A DNA stretch of 64,000 bases, from assembly GCF_000376805.1 (NCBI RefSeq), contig NZ_AQXT01000002.1, positions 2,914,001 to 2,978,000 of the forward strand. Reading direction: 5' to 3'. Position 1 is the first letter of the stretch; every line of letters starts with the position of its first letter. The stretch is from Henriciella marina DSM 19595. Lineage in GTDB: Bacteria > Pseudomonadota > Alphaproteobacteria > Caulobacterales > Hyphomonadaceae. The notes beneath the pieces were generated by a model that did no database searches, was not told where the DNA came from, and saw only the letters and a list, made by a program, of their open reading frames with translations. A program made the position numbers and the translations under genes. Shown piece by piece: positions 35,366 to 44,428 of this stretch.

Positions 35366-37055
35366 CCTAATCATCCGCAATGGCACCGTCGTCGACGGGT
35401 CTGGCCTGCCAGGCTATCAGGCCGATGTCGCAATCACCGGCAACCGTATCGCGAAGATCGGCCGTATAAGCGAGACCGCCGAGCGTGAAGTCGATGCGGC
35501 CGGGAAAGTGGTGTCACCGGGCTTTATCGACCCGCACACGCATTTCGATGCGCAGCTGCTCTGGGATGGTTATGCCAAACCGGCCCTCTCGCATGGCGTG
35601 ACGACCATTGTGCCAGGCAATTGCTCGCTCTCGCTGGCGCCGCTCAAGGCCGACCACAGAATGCGGCTTGTTGGTATGTTCAACCAGATCGAGGAAATGC
35701 CGTACAAGGCGTTCCGCGAAGGCGTCGTCTGGGACTGGGAGACGTTTTCGGAATACATCACGCGCATTCGCAAGGGCCTTGCCATCAACGTGGCGCCGCT
35801 TGTCGGCCATAGCGTCATCCGGCTCTGGGTCATGAATGATGCAGCCACCGAACGCACAGCCACCGATGCCGAGATCGCGGAGATGCAGAACGTCCTGCGC
35901 GAATGTCTCGATGCGGGCGCGGCCGGCCTCTCGACCAGCTATGTCGACATGGACGAAAAGCTCCAGCCTGTCCCGAGCCGCTATGCTGAGGCCCGCGAGG
36001 TTGAAGCGCTGGCCGAAGTGCTCGGCGAATATGGCCGCATGCTGCAGATCGTGCCGGAGTTCTACGATCCTGATCTGACGATTGCCCGCCTCGACCAGCT
36101 GGCTGAACTGTCGATCAAATATCAGATCCCGACGACCTTTTCGCCGCTCTTCCTGAATGCTGACAATGTCGAGGCTGTCGACCGGGTCATGAAACGCGTC
36201 GATGAGCAGTTCGAACGCGGCGCACGTGTCTGGCCGCAGGTTCAGACGCGGCCGATCGATATCTCGTTCAGCTTTGCCGTGCCGAGCCTGCTCTTCATCC
36301 GCTTCCGCGGCTGGTACAACATCATGCGCTTCGGCAGCCCTGATGAGATCATTGCGACATTCTCAGACCCGGAAAAGCGCAAGTCTCTGGTTGAAGAGGC
36401 GCAAGGCTACAAGGATCTCTGGCCGATCCTCGTGCTGCGTCAGGTCAAGACGGACGCGAACCAGAAATATGTCGGCAAGACGCTTGGCGAGATTGCCGAG
36501 ATGCGCGGGACGACACCTGTCGAGGCGATGATCGATCTGTCGCTGGAAGAAGAGCTCGACGCGCATTTCCTGGCTGAAAGCATGGGCCATAATGATGATG
36601 CGCGCGTTGCGCGGCTTCTCAACCATCCGCGCGTCCATATTGGCGCAAGCGATGGCGGGGCGCACATCCTGTCCTTCTCGACCTATGGCGACACCGGCTA
36701 TCTTCTTGGGCGCTTTGTGCGCGAGCTGAAATCGGTGCGCATGGAAGACGCGATCAAGAAGGTTACGTCCGATACGGCCTCGATCTGGGGCATTCCTGAC
36801 CGCGGGCTGCTGCGGACCGGCTATATCGCCGACATCGCCGTCTTCGACGCCGCAAAAATCGATCGGGGCGTCGAGAAGTTCGTTCAGGATGTGCCGGGTG
36901 ATGGCAGCCGCTATGTCCGCGATTCCCATGGCGTCGATACGGTCATTGTGGGCGGCGGCATCGCGTGGACGGCGAAGGATGGCTATCAGGATGCCCGCGG
37001 CGAAGTGCTGCCGGGCGAGACCGCTCGCCAGCCTGAGCTGGTCGCAGCCGAATGA
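35358..37055 (+). CDS. D-aminoacylase-like amidohydrolase, altered metal site
   Basis: 565 residues, cytoplasmic. N-acyl-D-amino-acid deacylase family: MYDLIIRNGTVVDGSGLPGY, VVSPGFIDPHTHFDAQLLWD (metal His60, His62), TTIVPGNCSLSLAPL (bridging Cys89), and HIGASDGGAHILSF (catalytic Asp432). The two histidines of the second metal site (usual T-H-x-R and S-H-H motifs) are not seen: the matching stretches read QIVPEFYD (~230-237) and TTFSPLF (~259-265). A one-metal enzyme with a non-standard amide, lactam or cyclic substrate is likely. Ends 1 codon into the next gene (ATGA). Confidence 0.88.
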   Translation: MYDLIIRNGTVVDGSGLPGYQADVAITGNRIAKIGRISETAEREVDAAGKVVSPGFIDPHTHFDAQLLWDGYAKPALSHGVTTIVPGNCSLSLAPLKADHRMRLVGMFNQIEEMPYKAFREGVVWDWETFSEYITRIRKGLAINVAPLVGHSVIRLWVMNDAATERTATDAEIAEMQNVLRECLDAGAAGLSTSYVDMDEKLQPVPSRYAEAREVEALAEVLGEYGRMLQIVPEFYDPDLTIARLDQLAELSIKYQIPTTFSPLFLNADNVEAVDRVMKRVDEQFERGARVWPQVQTRPIDISFSFAVPSLLFIRFRGWYNIMRFGSPDEIIATFSDPEKRKSLVEEAQGYKDLWPILVLRQVKTDANQKYVGKTLGEIAEMRGTTPVEAMIDLSLEEELDAHFLAESMGHNDDARVARLLNHPRVHIGASDGGAHILSFSTYGDTGYLLGRFVRELKSVRMEDAIKKVTSDTASIWGIPDRGLLRTGYIADIAVFDAAKIDRGVEKFVQDVPGDGSRYVRDSHGVDTVIVGGGIAWTAKDGYQDARGEVLPGETARQPELVAAE

Positions 37056-38014
37056 GCTGGGCGGGGGTGAGCCAGCGGCGTGTTGCCACGAATGGCATCG
37101 AGCTGAACATAGCAGAAGCGGGCGAGGGGCCTCTTGTCCTGCTTCTGCATGGCTTCCCGGAGTCCTGGTACTCCTGGCGCCATCAGTTCGCGCCAATCGC
37201 AGGCGCTGGCTATCACGTTGTTGCGCCGGACATGCGGGGCTATGGCAAGAGCGACCGGCCGAAAGAAATCGAGGCGTATAATCAGGTCGAGGTCCGCAAG
37301 GATATCATCGGCCTGATCGATACGCTCGGTTACGACAAGGCCATTGTCATCGGTCATGACTGGGGCGCGCCGACCGCCTGGGCGACCGCTCTTCATCATC
37401 CTGACAAGGTACGGGCCGTCGGGGCGCTGTCGGTGCCATTTATGCCGCGCTCTCCTGTCCAGCCGATGCCAGCCATGCGGGAGATGTTCAAGGGGCAGTT
37501 CTTCTATCAGCTCTACTTCTTTGAGCCGGGCATTGCCGAGGCCGAGTTCGAGGCCGACATTCGCACCGCACTGAAGAAGTTTCTGGTCATGGCGGGCGGT
37601 GAGACGGACCTCACGACCCTCCCTGCGAAGGGGCCAGAGGACGACATGTTCTCCGGCCTGCCAAACCCGGACACGCTGCCGCCCTGGCTGAGCGAGGAAG
37701 ATCTCGATTTCTATACCGAGGAGTTCGAGCGTTCAGGCATGCGCGGGCCGCTGAACTATTATCGCAATCACGATCTTGCCTGGAAACTGACGGAAGGCGC
37801 GCCCACGACCATCGAGCAGCCAGCCTTCTTTGCTGGCGGACTCAATGACGGGGTCATCATGATGGCGGCTGAGGCGCTCCAGGCAATGCCGACCTTTGTG
37901 AAGGACCTGCGGATGAATGAGCTGATCCCCGGTATCGGCCACTGGACGCAGCAGGAAGCGCCCGAGCGGGTGAATGAGATCATTCTCGAATTTCTGAAGG
38001 ATGTGGACGGATGA
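37052..38014 (+). CDS. Epoxide-hydrolase-like alpha/beta hydrolase
   Basis: 320 residues. Oxyanion motif LLHGFPESWYSWRHQ, nucleophile Asp103 in VIGHDWGAPTAW, and catalytic His near 297 in IPGIGHWTQQEAPERVN: the pattern of soluble epoxide hydrolases (Asp nucleophile) rather than esterases. Cap-domain tyrosines are plausible (FYQLYFFEPG, RGPLNYYRN). ATGA overlaps link it to both neighbours. Its presence beside an FAD oxygenase-like gene suggests an epoxide intermediate, an inference. Confidence 0.88.
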   Translation: MSWAGVSQRRVATNGIELNIAEAGEGPLVLLLHGFPESWYSWRHQFAPIAGAGYHVVAPDMRGYGKSDRPKEIEAYNQVEVRKDIIGLIDTLGYDKAIVIGHDWGAPTAWATALHHPDKVRAVGALSVPFMPRSPVQPMPAMREMFKGQFFYQLYFFEPGIAEAEFEADIRTALKKFLVMAGGETDLTTLPAKGPEDDMFSGLPNPDTLPPWLSEEDLDFYTEEFERSGMRGPLNYYRNHDLAWKLTEGAPTTIEQPAFFAGGLNDGVIMMAAEALQAMPTFVKDLRMNELIPGIGHWTQQEAPERVNEIILEFLKDVDG

Positions 38015-39531
38015 GCGAAGACGTTCTCGTAATTGGCGCCGGTATTGGCGGGCTTTGCACGGCGCTCTCACTGTCACCCACTGGCCGGCACATCACGCTT
38101 CTCGAACGTGACCAGCCGCCGCCAAGTACAGACGCCGACGTGGTCTTCCTGGACTGGCACCGGCGCGGGGCAGGACATGTGCGCCAGAGCCACGCTTTCC
38201 TTGCGCGCCTGCGCGGGATCATCAAGGCGCACCACCCGGGCCTTCTGGATGAGCTGAAGGCGCTCGGCGCGCGCGAGCTGACGTTTGAGATGATGTTGTC
38301 GGACATCCAGCGCGAGCTTTATGAGCCGAAGCCGGAAGACGAAGAGCTGACCATCATCACAAGCCGGCGCACAACGCTTGAGCTCGCGCTCCGCAGCTAT
38401 GTCGAGCGGCTCGAAAATGTGACGATCCGGCCCGGCGTCTTTGTCCGCAAACTGCTCACCCGGCCCGCCGATGATGGCTCGGTTGAAGTGTATGGAGTCA
38501 CCGGCGAAGAGAATGATGCCCCGCTTGAGCTGCATGCCGATCTGATCGTCGATGCGAGCGGCAAGTCAGGCTTCCTGATCCAGCAGCTGATGGACGAAGG
38601 CGCCAAGATTACCGAGGAATCTGAAACTGCCGGTATCCTCTATTTTACGCGCCACTATCGCCTGCTTCCCGGACAGGAAGAGCCTTCGCGCACAGAGAAC
38701 CCGCCAGCGAGTGGCGATCTTGGCTATATCAAGTTCGGCGTCTTCCCGGGCGACAATGGCTGCTTTTCCATCACGATCTCGGTCGCTGAAGTGGAAACCG
38801 AACTTCGCAAGTCGATCATGAACCCGGATGTTTTTCATGCCATTACGATGGAGCTGCCAGGGATCCGTCCATGGACAGACCCTGCGCGTTCAGAGCCGCG
38901 CGGCAAGGTGCACGGGATGGGTGATCTTCACAGCCGCTGGCGCGACATCGTGGTTGAGGGCGTCCCGGCGACCCGCAATTATTTTCCGCTGGGGGACACG
39001 CTGGTGCGGACCAATCCGCTCTATGGGCGGGGCTGCTCATTTGCGGCGGTGAGCGCAGAAATGCTGCGCGAAACGCTGGACGAGACAGCCGATCCCGTGG
39101 CGCGCCAGACCGCGTATCATGCGCGCCTGCGCAAGGAGCTTCGGCCCTATTATGTGAACCAGCGGGCGCAGGACCGATCCGCCATCAAGCGGGCCGAAGC
39201 CGCGCTGACGCCGGGTTATCGCAAGAGCTGGTGGGGCCGGATGGTCCAGAGCTTCTTCGAAGACGGCGTAAGCATTGCGGTGCGCTCGGATATCGCCATG
39301 CTGCGTGAGGCCATGCGCGGTTTTCATATGTTGGAGCATCCGAACAAATGGCTGGGCAGGCCGAGGAATTTTTGCCGGGTCCTGTATTACTGGGCGCGTG
39401 GCAAGAAACGGAACGCTGCCGCCTATCCGCCGAGCGCTGGTCCTGACCGCGAAACCCTTCTGAGCACTCTCGCTATCGACCACCGTGCCGATTTGCGCCA
39501 GTCTCTCGCTCAACGTGAACTGGCTGCCTGA
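38011..39531 (+). CDS. FAD-dependent oxidoreductase (monooxygenase/halogenase-like)
   Basis: 506 residues. FAD-binding VLVIGAGIGGLCTALSLS, HVRQSHAFLARLRGI (a conserved stretch of this subgroup), LIVDASGKSGFL, and NYFPLGDTLVRTNPLYGRGCSFAA, the second FAD motif. Related to geranylgeranyl-reductase/tryptophan-halogenase-type flavoproteins; I see no WxWxIP halogenase motif, so epoxidation, hydroxylation or dehydrogenation is more likely. Last enzyme gene of the operon. Confidence 0.82.
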   Translation: MSEDVLVIGAGIGGLCTALSLSPTGRHITLLERDQPPPSTDADVVFLDWHRRGAGHVRQSHAFLARLRGIIKAHHPGLLDELKALGARELTFEMMLSDIQRELYEPKPEDEELTIITSRRTTLELALRSYVERLENVTIRPGVFVRKLLTRPADDGSVEVYGVTGEENDAPLELHADLIVDASGKSGFLIQQLMDEGAKITEESETAGILYFTRHYRLLPGQEEPSRTENPPASGDLGYIKFGVFPGDNGCFSITISVAEVETELRKSIMNPDVFHAITMELPGIRPWTDPARSEPRGKVHGMGDLHSRWRDIVVEGVPATRNYFPLGDTLVRTNPLYGRGCSFAAVSAEMLRETLDETADPVARQTAYHARLRKELRPYYVNQRAQDRSAIKRAEAALTPGYRKSWWGRMVQSFFEDGVSIAVRSDIAMLREAMRGFHMLEHPNKWLGRPRNFCRVLYYWARGKKRNAAAYPPSAGPDRETLLSTLAIDHRADLRQSLAQRELAA

Positions 39532-39557
39532 AGCCAGGAGGAGAGGGGCGGGTTAGA

Positions 39558-40259
39558 TTGCAGGACATCGGTAAACGCGAGCAGGCGAAGGCGCAGCGCC
39601 GCTCACGAATAATACGTGCGGCCCGGGACCTCATCAGGGAGACCGGTGATACTGATCTCTCCATGAGGATGCTGGCGCAACGCGCCGAGGTCAGCCTGTC
39701 CACGCCCTACAATCTGTTTGGATCCAAGCGAGCGGTCGTGCTGGCCGTGCTCGAGGATGAGCGCGATTTCGTTGAACGGTTCGGAAAGCTCGACAGAGGC
39801 AATAGTATCGACCGTATCTTTGGCGCGCATGAGCTGGCTTTTAGCTACTATACGGGCGACCCGGAGTTCTATCGCACGCTATGGCGCGCCTTGCTCAGTA
39901 CGACGGGGCAGGACGATATGGGGCTCGCCACGCCCGAACGTCTTGCCCAGACGCAAGCGATCTGGCGGGCACTTCTTCACAACGCGGTCAAGGATGGAAG
40001 TCTGGCAGACGATGTGCCTGCCGATCTGACGCTACAGGCAATGGCACATACGACGGGCGGCGCTCTTCTTTCATGGGCGGTCGGCAGCCTTTCGACCGCG
40101 GCGCTAACGCCAACCGTCGGTATCGGGTATGCCATCTGCCTTCGCGGTGTTGCCACGGTAAAGGGCGCCCCCCTGCTGACCAAACGGATTGAGGCGTATC
40201 GAAATGATCTGGCGATCGCCGGAACCAGGGTCAGCGATCGGTCGCCCGAGACGCTGTAG
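39558..40259 (+). CDS. TetR-family regulator
   Basis: 233 residues from a TTG at 39558 in a purine-rich leader. HTH: RSRIIRAARDLIRETGDTDLSMRMLAQRAEVSLSTPYNLFGSKRAVV. The C-terminal ligand domain has no recognisable specificity. Lies 26 bases after the FAD oxidoreductase and is probably part of, and controls, the preceding operon. Confidence 0.88.
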   Translation: MQDIGKREQAKAQRRSRIIRAARDLIRETGDTDLSMRMLAQRAEVSLSTPYNLFGSKRAVVLAVLEDERDFVERFGKLDRGNSIDRIFGAHELAFSYYTGDPEFYRTLWRALLSTTGQDDMGLATPERLAQTQAIWRALLHNAVKDGSLADDVPADLTLQAMAHTTGGALLSWAVGSLSTAALTPTVGIGYAICLRGVATVKGAPLLTKRIEAYRNDLAIAGTRVSDRSPETL

Positions 40260-40383
40260 GCGCCGGTATTCCGGAAGTTTTGGCCGGTCTCGGCGCTGGG
40301 GGAGAGTCTGCGCCTGGATGGGCGCCCAGCCCGCTCCAATGAGTTCTTGATAAGTTAAACCTTTTGCCTGCAAGGTTGCAGGT

Positions 40384-42162
40384 ATGACGGGGGCGGCAGA
40401 ACCATTTCCAGATCTTGTTGGATCGGCAAGGATCGAGCTTGAGCAGGCTCGGCTGCTTCGCGCCAATCTTGTAAGATCCTGCCTCTTCGTTGAGGCGGTG
40501 ATTGTTTATCTGACCGTGATGATTGTCGCTTTCGGCACGGTTGAGTTTGCCTTGCTCTGGTTGCTTGCCGCGTCTGTCATGGTCGGCGTCACTTTCGTCC
40601 ATGCCAAGCTTCGCGCGCCGGGTGAGGTCACATCTGAGAACTACAAACCCTATCTTCGCGGGCACATTGTAGTGTGCAGCCTGACGGGGCTCGTCTGGGC
40701 TTTGTTCGCCAGCCTGAAACTGAATCCAGGCGATGTGCTGTCGATGTTTGTTGCCGCGAACATGATCTTTGCCATCACGGTCGGCGGTATCCTGCCCGGA
40801 TCGGAATATCGGCCGGGCTATATTGCGCTCGCCAGCTTTGCGATCCTCCCCTTTGGGGCCTACTGGATCTATGCGCTCGACGGAACAACCCGTGTCGCAG
40901 CTCTCGGCCTTCTCCTTTATTATGTGTTTGGCCTTCTCGTCAGCGGCCAGACCGACCGTGATATGCGCGATGGGATTATCGCCCGAACCAACAGGCGTCT
41001 CACGGAGGAGCTCGTTGAACGCAACAAGACGATAGAAAAAGTGAGCGCCGAACGCACTCGGTTTCTTGCAGCGACGAGCCATGACCTTTCCCAACCGCTT
41101 CACGCGCAGGGCTTTTTCATTCAGGCGTTGCGCGGTGAACTCTCAACCGGAAAGCAGCGCCAGCTTCTGGACAGGATCGAGGCGACATGGCGCAGTCAGA
41201 TCGAATTGTTGCGCGGCATCGTGGACATTACGCGTATCGATAGCGGGTCTGTCGTTCCCGCTCTCCAGACGATTGAGCTAAACACGGTCACGGGTAGCCT
41301 GGCGGACGAGTTTTCCAGGCAGGCCCAGGAGAAAGGGCTGACCTTCGATAGTTCTTCAGCGAACGTTGTTGTCAGTACGGATCCGGTTCTGCTGTCGCGC
41401 ATTCTGCGCAACCTTCTCTCCAATGCCGTGCGCTATACGCCTCAGCATGGCGAGGTCTTTCTGCGCACCCGGTCTCAAGACGGTGTGGTCGAAATCGAGA
41501 TTGGCGATACGGGCCCCGGCATTCCGGTCGAGCGACAAGAGGATATTTTTGAGGAATACGTGCGGCTTGAGGATGAAGACCCCGCCAAGCCGGGCCTCGG
41601 GCTTGGTTTGTCAATCGTCAGGCGCCTGGTCGACATCCTTGGTCTGGACCTGGAGCTGAAGTCTAGCGCGGGGAATGGGACAAGATGGGTACTGCGGCTG
41701 CCTGAAGGCGCCGAGGCCGAGACGCCAGAACCTTTACCGGTGAAAACGGGCCGCCCCGTCTTCGCTCGACCTCCTAACTGTCTGATCGTCGATGACAATC
41801 AGGAGATCCTGGACAGTATGAGCGAAATGCTGACGGCCTGGGGGTGCCGGACCAGGGCAGCCATGTCGGGTGATCAGGCAGTGTCATTGCTGGAATCCAG
41901 CGTAAAGCCGCCAGACATTCTGTTCGTCGACCGGCGTCTGGCAAACCAGGAGGACGGGGTCGACACAATCGCCCGGCTGCGCGACGTGCTGGACGAGCAG
42001 ACGCCTGCGGTTCTGATGACAGGGGATATCGCCGCGCTCGATACGCTCACTTCCAGCCTGTCTATTCAGGTTATGCTGAAGCCTGTTGTGCCAGACGATC
42101 TGGAGCAGGTTTTGCGGACTCTGGATCGACGTAAGGGTGCAGGTCCGGCCGCAGTGTCCTGA
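40384..42162 (+). CDS. Hybrid histidine kinase with C-terminal receiver
   Basis: 592 residues. N-terminal region (~25-200) has five or six membrane helices with no named sensor domain. Short coiled coil (TNRRLTEELVERNKTIEKV), HisKA with phospho-acceptor His233 in AATSHDLSQPLHAQG, ATPase with NLLSNAVRYTP, GDTGPGIP and GLGLGLSIVRRL. The receiver starts CLIVDDNQEI, phospho-Asp in ILFVDRRLA, Lys in VMLKPV. HDLSQPL-type kinases often pair with LuxR-type regulators; one is encoded convergently 7 bases away. Confidence 0.9.
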   Translation: MTGAAEPFPDLVGSARIELEQARLLRANLVRSCLFVEAVIVYLTVMIVAFGTVEFALLWLLAASVMVGVTFVHAKLRAPGEVTSENYKPYLRGHIVVCSLTGLVWALFASLKLNPGDVLSMFVAANMIFAITVGGILPGSEYRPGYIALASFAILPFGAYWIYALDGTTRVAALGLLLYYVFGLLVSGQTDRDMRDGIIARTNRRLTEELVERNKTIEKVSAERTRFLAATSHDLSQPLHAQGFFIQALRGELSTGKQRQLLDRIEATWRSQIELLRGIVDITRIDSGSVVPALQTIELNTVTGSLADEFSRQAQEKGLTFDSSSANVVVSTDPVLLSRILRNLLSNAVRYTPQHGEVFLRTRSQDGVVEIEIGDTGPGIPVERQEDIFEEYVRLEDEDPAKPGLGLGLSIVRRLVDILGLDLELKSSAGNGTRWVLRLPEGAEAETPEPLPVKTGRPVFARPPNCLIVDDNQEILDSMSEMLTAWGCRTRAAMSGDQAVSLLESSVKPPDILFVDRRLANQEDGVDTIARLRDVLDEQTPAVLMTGDIAALDTLTSSLSIQVMLKPVVPDDLEQVLRTLDRRKGAGPAAVS

Positions 42163-42169
42163 GAGGGCT

Positions 42170-42823
42170 TTAGACGAGACCGAGTTGCTGAGCTTTCTGC
42201 ATGCATTCGGTGCGACGGCTGACACCAAGTTCAACGAAGATGAACTTCAGGTGCGTCTTGACGGTGTTCTCGCTGATATTGAGCTTGGCGGCAATCTCGC
42301 TATTCGGCGCACCCGTGCACAGAAGCCGAAGAACATCGGACTGGCGCTCACCAAGTTTCGGAAGATCGAAGCAAGGCGGCGCTTCAGTGTCCAGATCTTC
42401 AATGGTGCCGGCTTTCTGGCTGGAGAATTCATGGAAACTATGCGGGTCGCTGAGAACGGTATTGACCGCATTAACCAGAGCTTCCCGGCCTTCGGACTTG
42501 TGAATGAAACCGTTTGCCCCAAGCTGGCGCATCTCATCGACCGGCGCATTTGTGTTTATGCCCGACAGCATGAGAATTGGTGTTCTCAGCCCCATGGAGC
42601 GGACCTCGTCTATGAAGGTCAGTCCGTTCATTTCCTTCATGATGAGATCGCAGATGATGAGATCGTGCCGCTCGCCAGACTTGAACCGGCGGAGAAGCTG
42701 GGACGCTACGGATACGGTCTCAATGCAATATTCAGGCAGCTCCTGCTCAACGATCAGGGCGAGCCCCTGAAGGAACAGGTCGTGGTCATCGACAATTGCG
42801 ATTGATTTCGATGCCTCACCCAT
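42170..42823 (-). CDS. NarL/LuxR-type response regulator
   Basis: 217 residues from the ATG at 42821-42823. Receiver: [14 protein letters not shown], phospho-Asp in [13 protein letters not shown], Lys in GFIHKSEG. Lux[49 protein letters not shown]. Likely partner of the hybrid kinase with which it converges. The ribosome-binding site is weak. Confidence 0.9.
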   Translation of the reverse strand: MGEASKSIAIVDDHDLFLQGLALIVEQELPEYCIETVSVASQLLRRFKSGERHDLIICDLIMKEMNGLTFIDEVRSMGLRTPILMLSGINTNAPVDEMRQLGANGFIHKSEGREALVNAVNTVLSDPHSFHEFSSQKAGTIEDLDTEAPPCFDLPKLGERQSDVLRLLCTGAPNSEIAAKLNISENTVKTHLKFIFVELGVSRRTECMQKAQQLGLV

Positions 42824-43183
42824 AGCTTGTGTATATCCGCTCAAGCAGCCAGTGCAAATCACGTGTTCCGTAATGACCAGTACAGATTACAAGAAAACAT
42901 GACATGAGACCGTTCGGCGCATGCAAGCGCCGCGCCGAAAACTTCGATCTCCAAAAAAATCATTCATCAAAAGCTTCGGGTGTGAAGAGCCATTCCAGAA
43001 ATGAAGATAGCCCGACTTACCGTGGAGCGCACTCAGGCCCATCATTTGCCGGCTGCTCGATGTGGGTTGGTTCTATAACGAGTTCCAGCTGATGTAATGT
43101 TCTGTAAATGCCGGTTGAGCAGATGATGTTGCGCGCTGAGAAAAGGCGATGGTCTACGATGAAGAGGGACATATGTCCTAGCC
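42824..43183. promoter_or_regulatory. 360-base divergent control region
   Basis: Separates the leftward LuxR-type regulator from the rightward diguanylate cyclase. It contains an 8-bp inverted repeat TTCGGCGC (42913-42920)/GCGCCGAA (42932-42939) and, at 43167-43178, a perfect 12-base palindrome GGACATATGTCC ending 5 bases before the cyclase ATG, where the ribosome-binding site should be. No open frame with good coding character and no standard promoter pair were seen. Confidence 0.45.
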
Positions 43184-44275
43184 ATGCAGGATGTTGCACC
43201 GAGAACCTCTAAAGTAGAGGAACACTATGCGCCAGCGGACGAGTTCTTTCAGAACATCGTCTCCTTGCTGCGCAACATGCTCGGCGTTGAATCAACGACG
43301 ATTACGGTCACTGATGGTCAACAACGCTGGCTAAAGGCGTCGACCGGTCTCGACCCGGACGAGATATACAGCGACGTAAAATTTTACGCCGGCGTGCCCA
43401 TTCACTCGGCCGATGACGAGATCATTGGGACCATATCAGCGCTCGATTCTAATGAGCGAGAACTGCCGCCCGGTCAGCTCAAAGCCATGGAGGACGTCGC
43501 CAAGGTTGTAACTGATTTCTATGAGTTACGGCGTCTTGCCGTGAATGATGGCCTGACGGGGCTTCTCACGCGCCGCGCTTTCGAAAATGAGGCGGATCGG
43601 CTCTTGCAGCTTTGCACCCGCCACAGACACCCCCTGAACCTCATTTACTTCGACCTCGACCACTTCAAATCGATCAATGACACCTACGGGCATCATGCCG
43701 GCGATAAGGTTCTCAAGGCTGTCGCTGAAACCTGCAGAGGTTATCTCCGGCAGTCCGACGTATTTGGCCGGCTTGGCGGTGAGGAGTTCGCGGTGCTGCT
43801 GCCGGAGACTGAAGAGTCCGGTGCCATACTCGTGGCCGAGAAACTCCGCAGGGCCATAAGTGCACTGCGTTTCACCTTCAATGATGAGACAATTGCGGTG
43901 ACATCGAGTTTTGGTCTGGCGACGCAAAAGGATCGAAAATACGATCTGCCCACTCTGATGAGCCGTGCTGATGCCGTGATGTATGAGGCCAAGAATTCAG
44001 GCCGCAACCGTTGCCTCGTTTGGGGCGCGACCGATCGCGTCGAACGCGCTGTTCGCAGACGCGTGCTTAAAGCCGGCCAGATCGCCTTTACCGGCTCGCA
44101 TGCATCGATCGACTGCACGGTCCGTTCCCTTGGGCAGGAAGGCGCTGGTCTCGACCTTGTCACCACCACGAACGTGCCGAATGAGTTTCGCCTCTTCATA
44201 CGATCCGATGAGCTGAGCGTTTCGTGCAAGGTGGTGTCACGGACGCGAACCCATCTGGATGTTGAGTTCACCTAG
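43184..44275 (+). CDS. GAF-GGDEF diguanylate cyclase with C-terminal PilZ-like domain
   Basis: 363 residues. Residues ~10-115 GAF-like (MLGVESTTITVTDGQQ, FYAGVPIHSADDEIIGTISALD). GGDEF ~125-280: YFDLDHFKSINDTYGHHAGD, the active-site RLGGEEFAVLLPE, and RQSD five residues before it, an intact RxxD inhibitory site. Residues ~285-363 look like PilZ (RRRVLKAGQIAFTG, CKVVSRTRTHLDVEF), although the D-x-S-x-x-G motif is degenerate. Cytoplasmic. Makes c-di-GMP, probably with product feedback. Confidence 0.9.
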   Translation: MQDVAPRTSKVEEHYAPADEFFQNIVSLLRNMLGVESTTITVTDGQQRWLKASTGLDPDEIYSDVKFYAGVPIHSADDEIIGTISALDSNERELPPGQLKAMEDVAKVVTDFYELRRLAVNDGLTGLLTRRAFENEADRLLQLCTRHRHPLNLIYFDLDHFKSINDTYGHHAGDKVLKAVAETCRGYLRQSDVFGRLGGEEFAVLLPETEESGAILVAEKLRRAISALRFTFNDETIAVTSSFGLATQKDRKYDLPTLMSRADAVMYEAKNSGRNRCLVWGATDRVERAVRRRVLKAGQIAFTGSHASIDCTVRSLGQEGAGLDLVTTTNVPNEFRLFIRSDELSVSCKVVSRTRTHLDVEFT

Positions 44276-44428
44276 CTTCGCCTTGCCAATTGCCTGCTGC
44301 GTTTTGGCAGATGCCTGAGCATGCAAACATCCAGTTTCGACCGCCTCAATAAGTGGTTGTAAAGACTGGTCCCGTATTCGGTGCCTTCAGTGGCGGCAAC
44401 GCCGCCAACGATCTGAAGGTGAACACCG

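Noticed and set aside
38011-39531. FAD protein as a tryptophan halogenase
   Set aside because: The WxWxIP motif and the halogenase lysine context are not visible.
40231-41103. 290-codon leftward frame across the TetR/kinase junction
   Set aside because: Overlaps two supported genes on the other strand and shows no domain.
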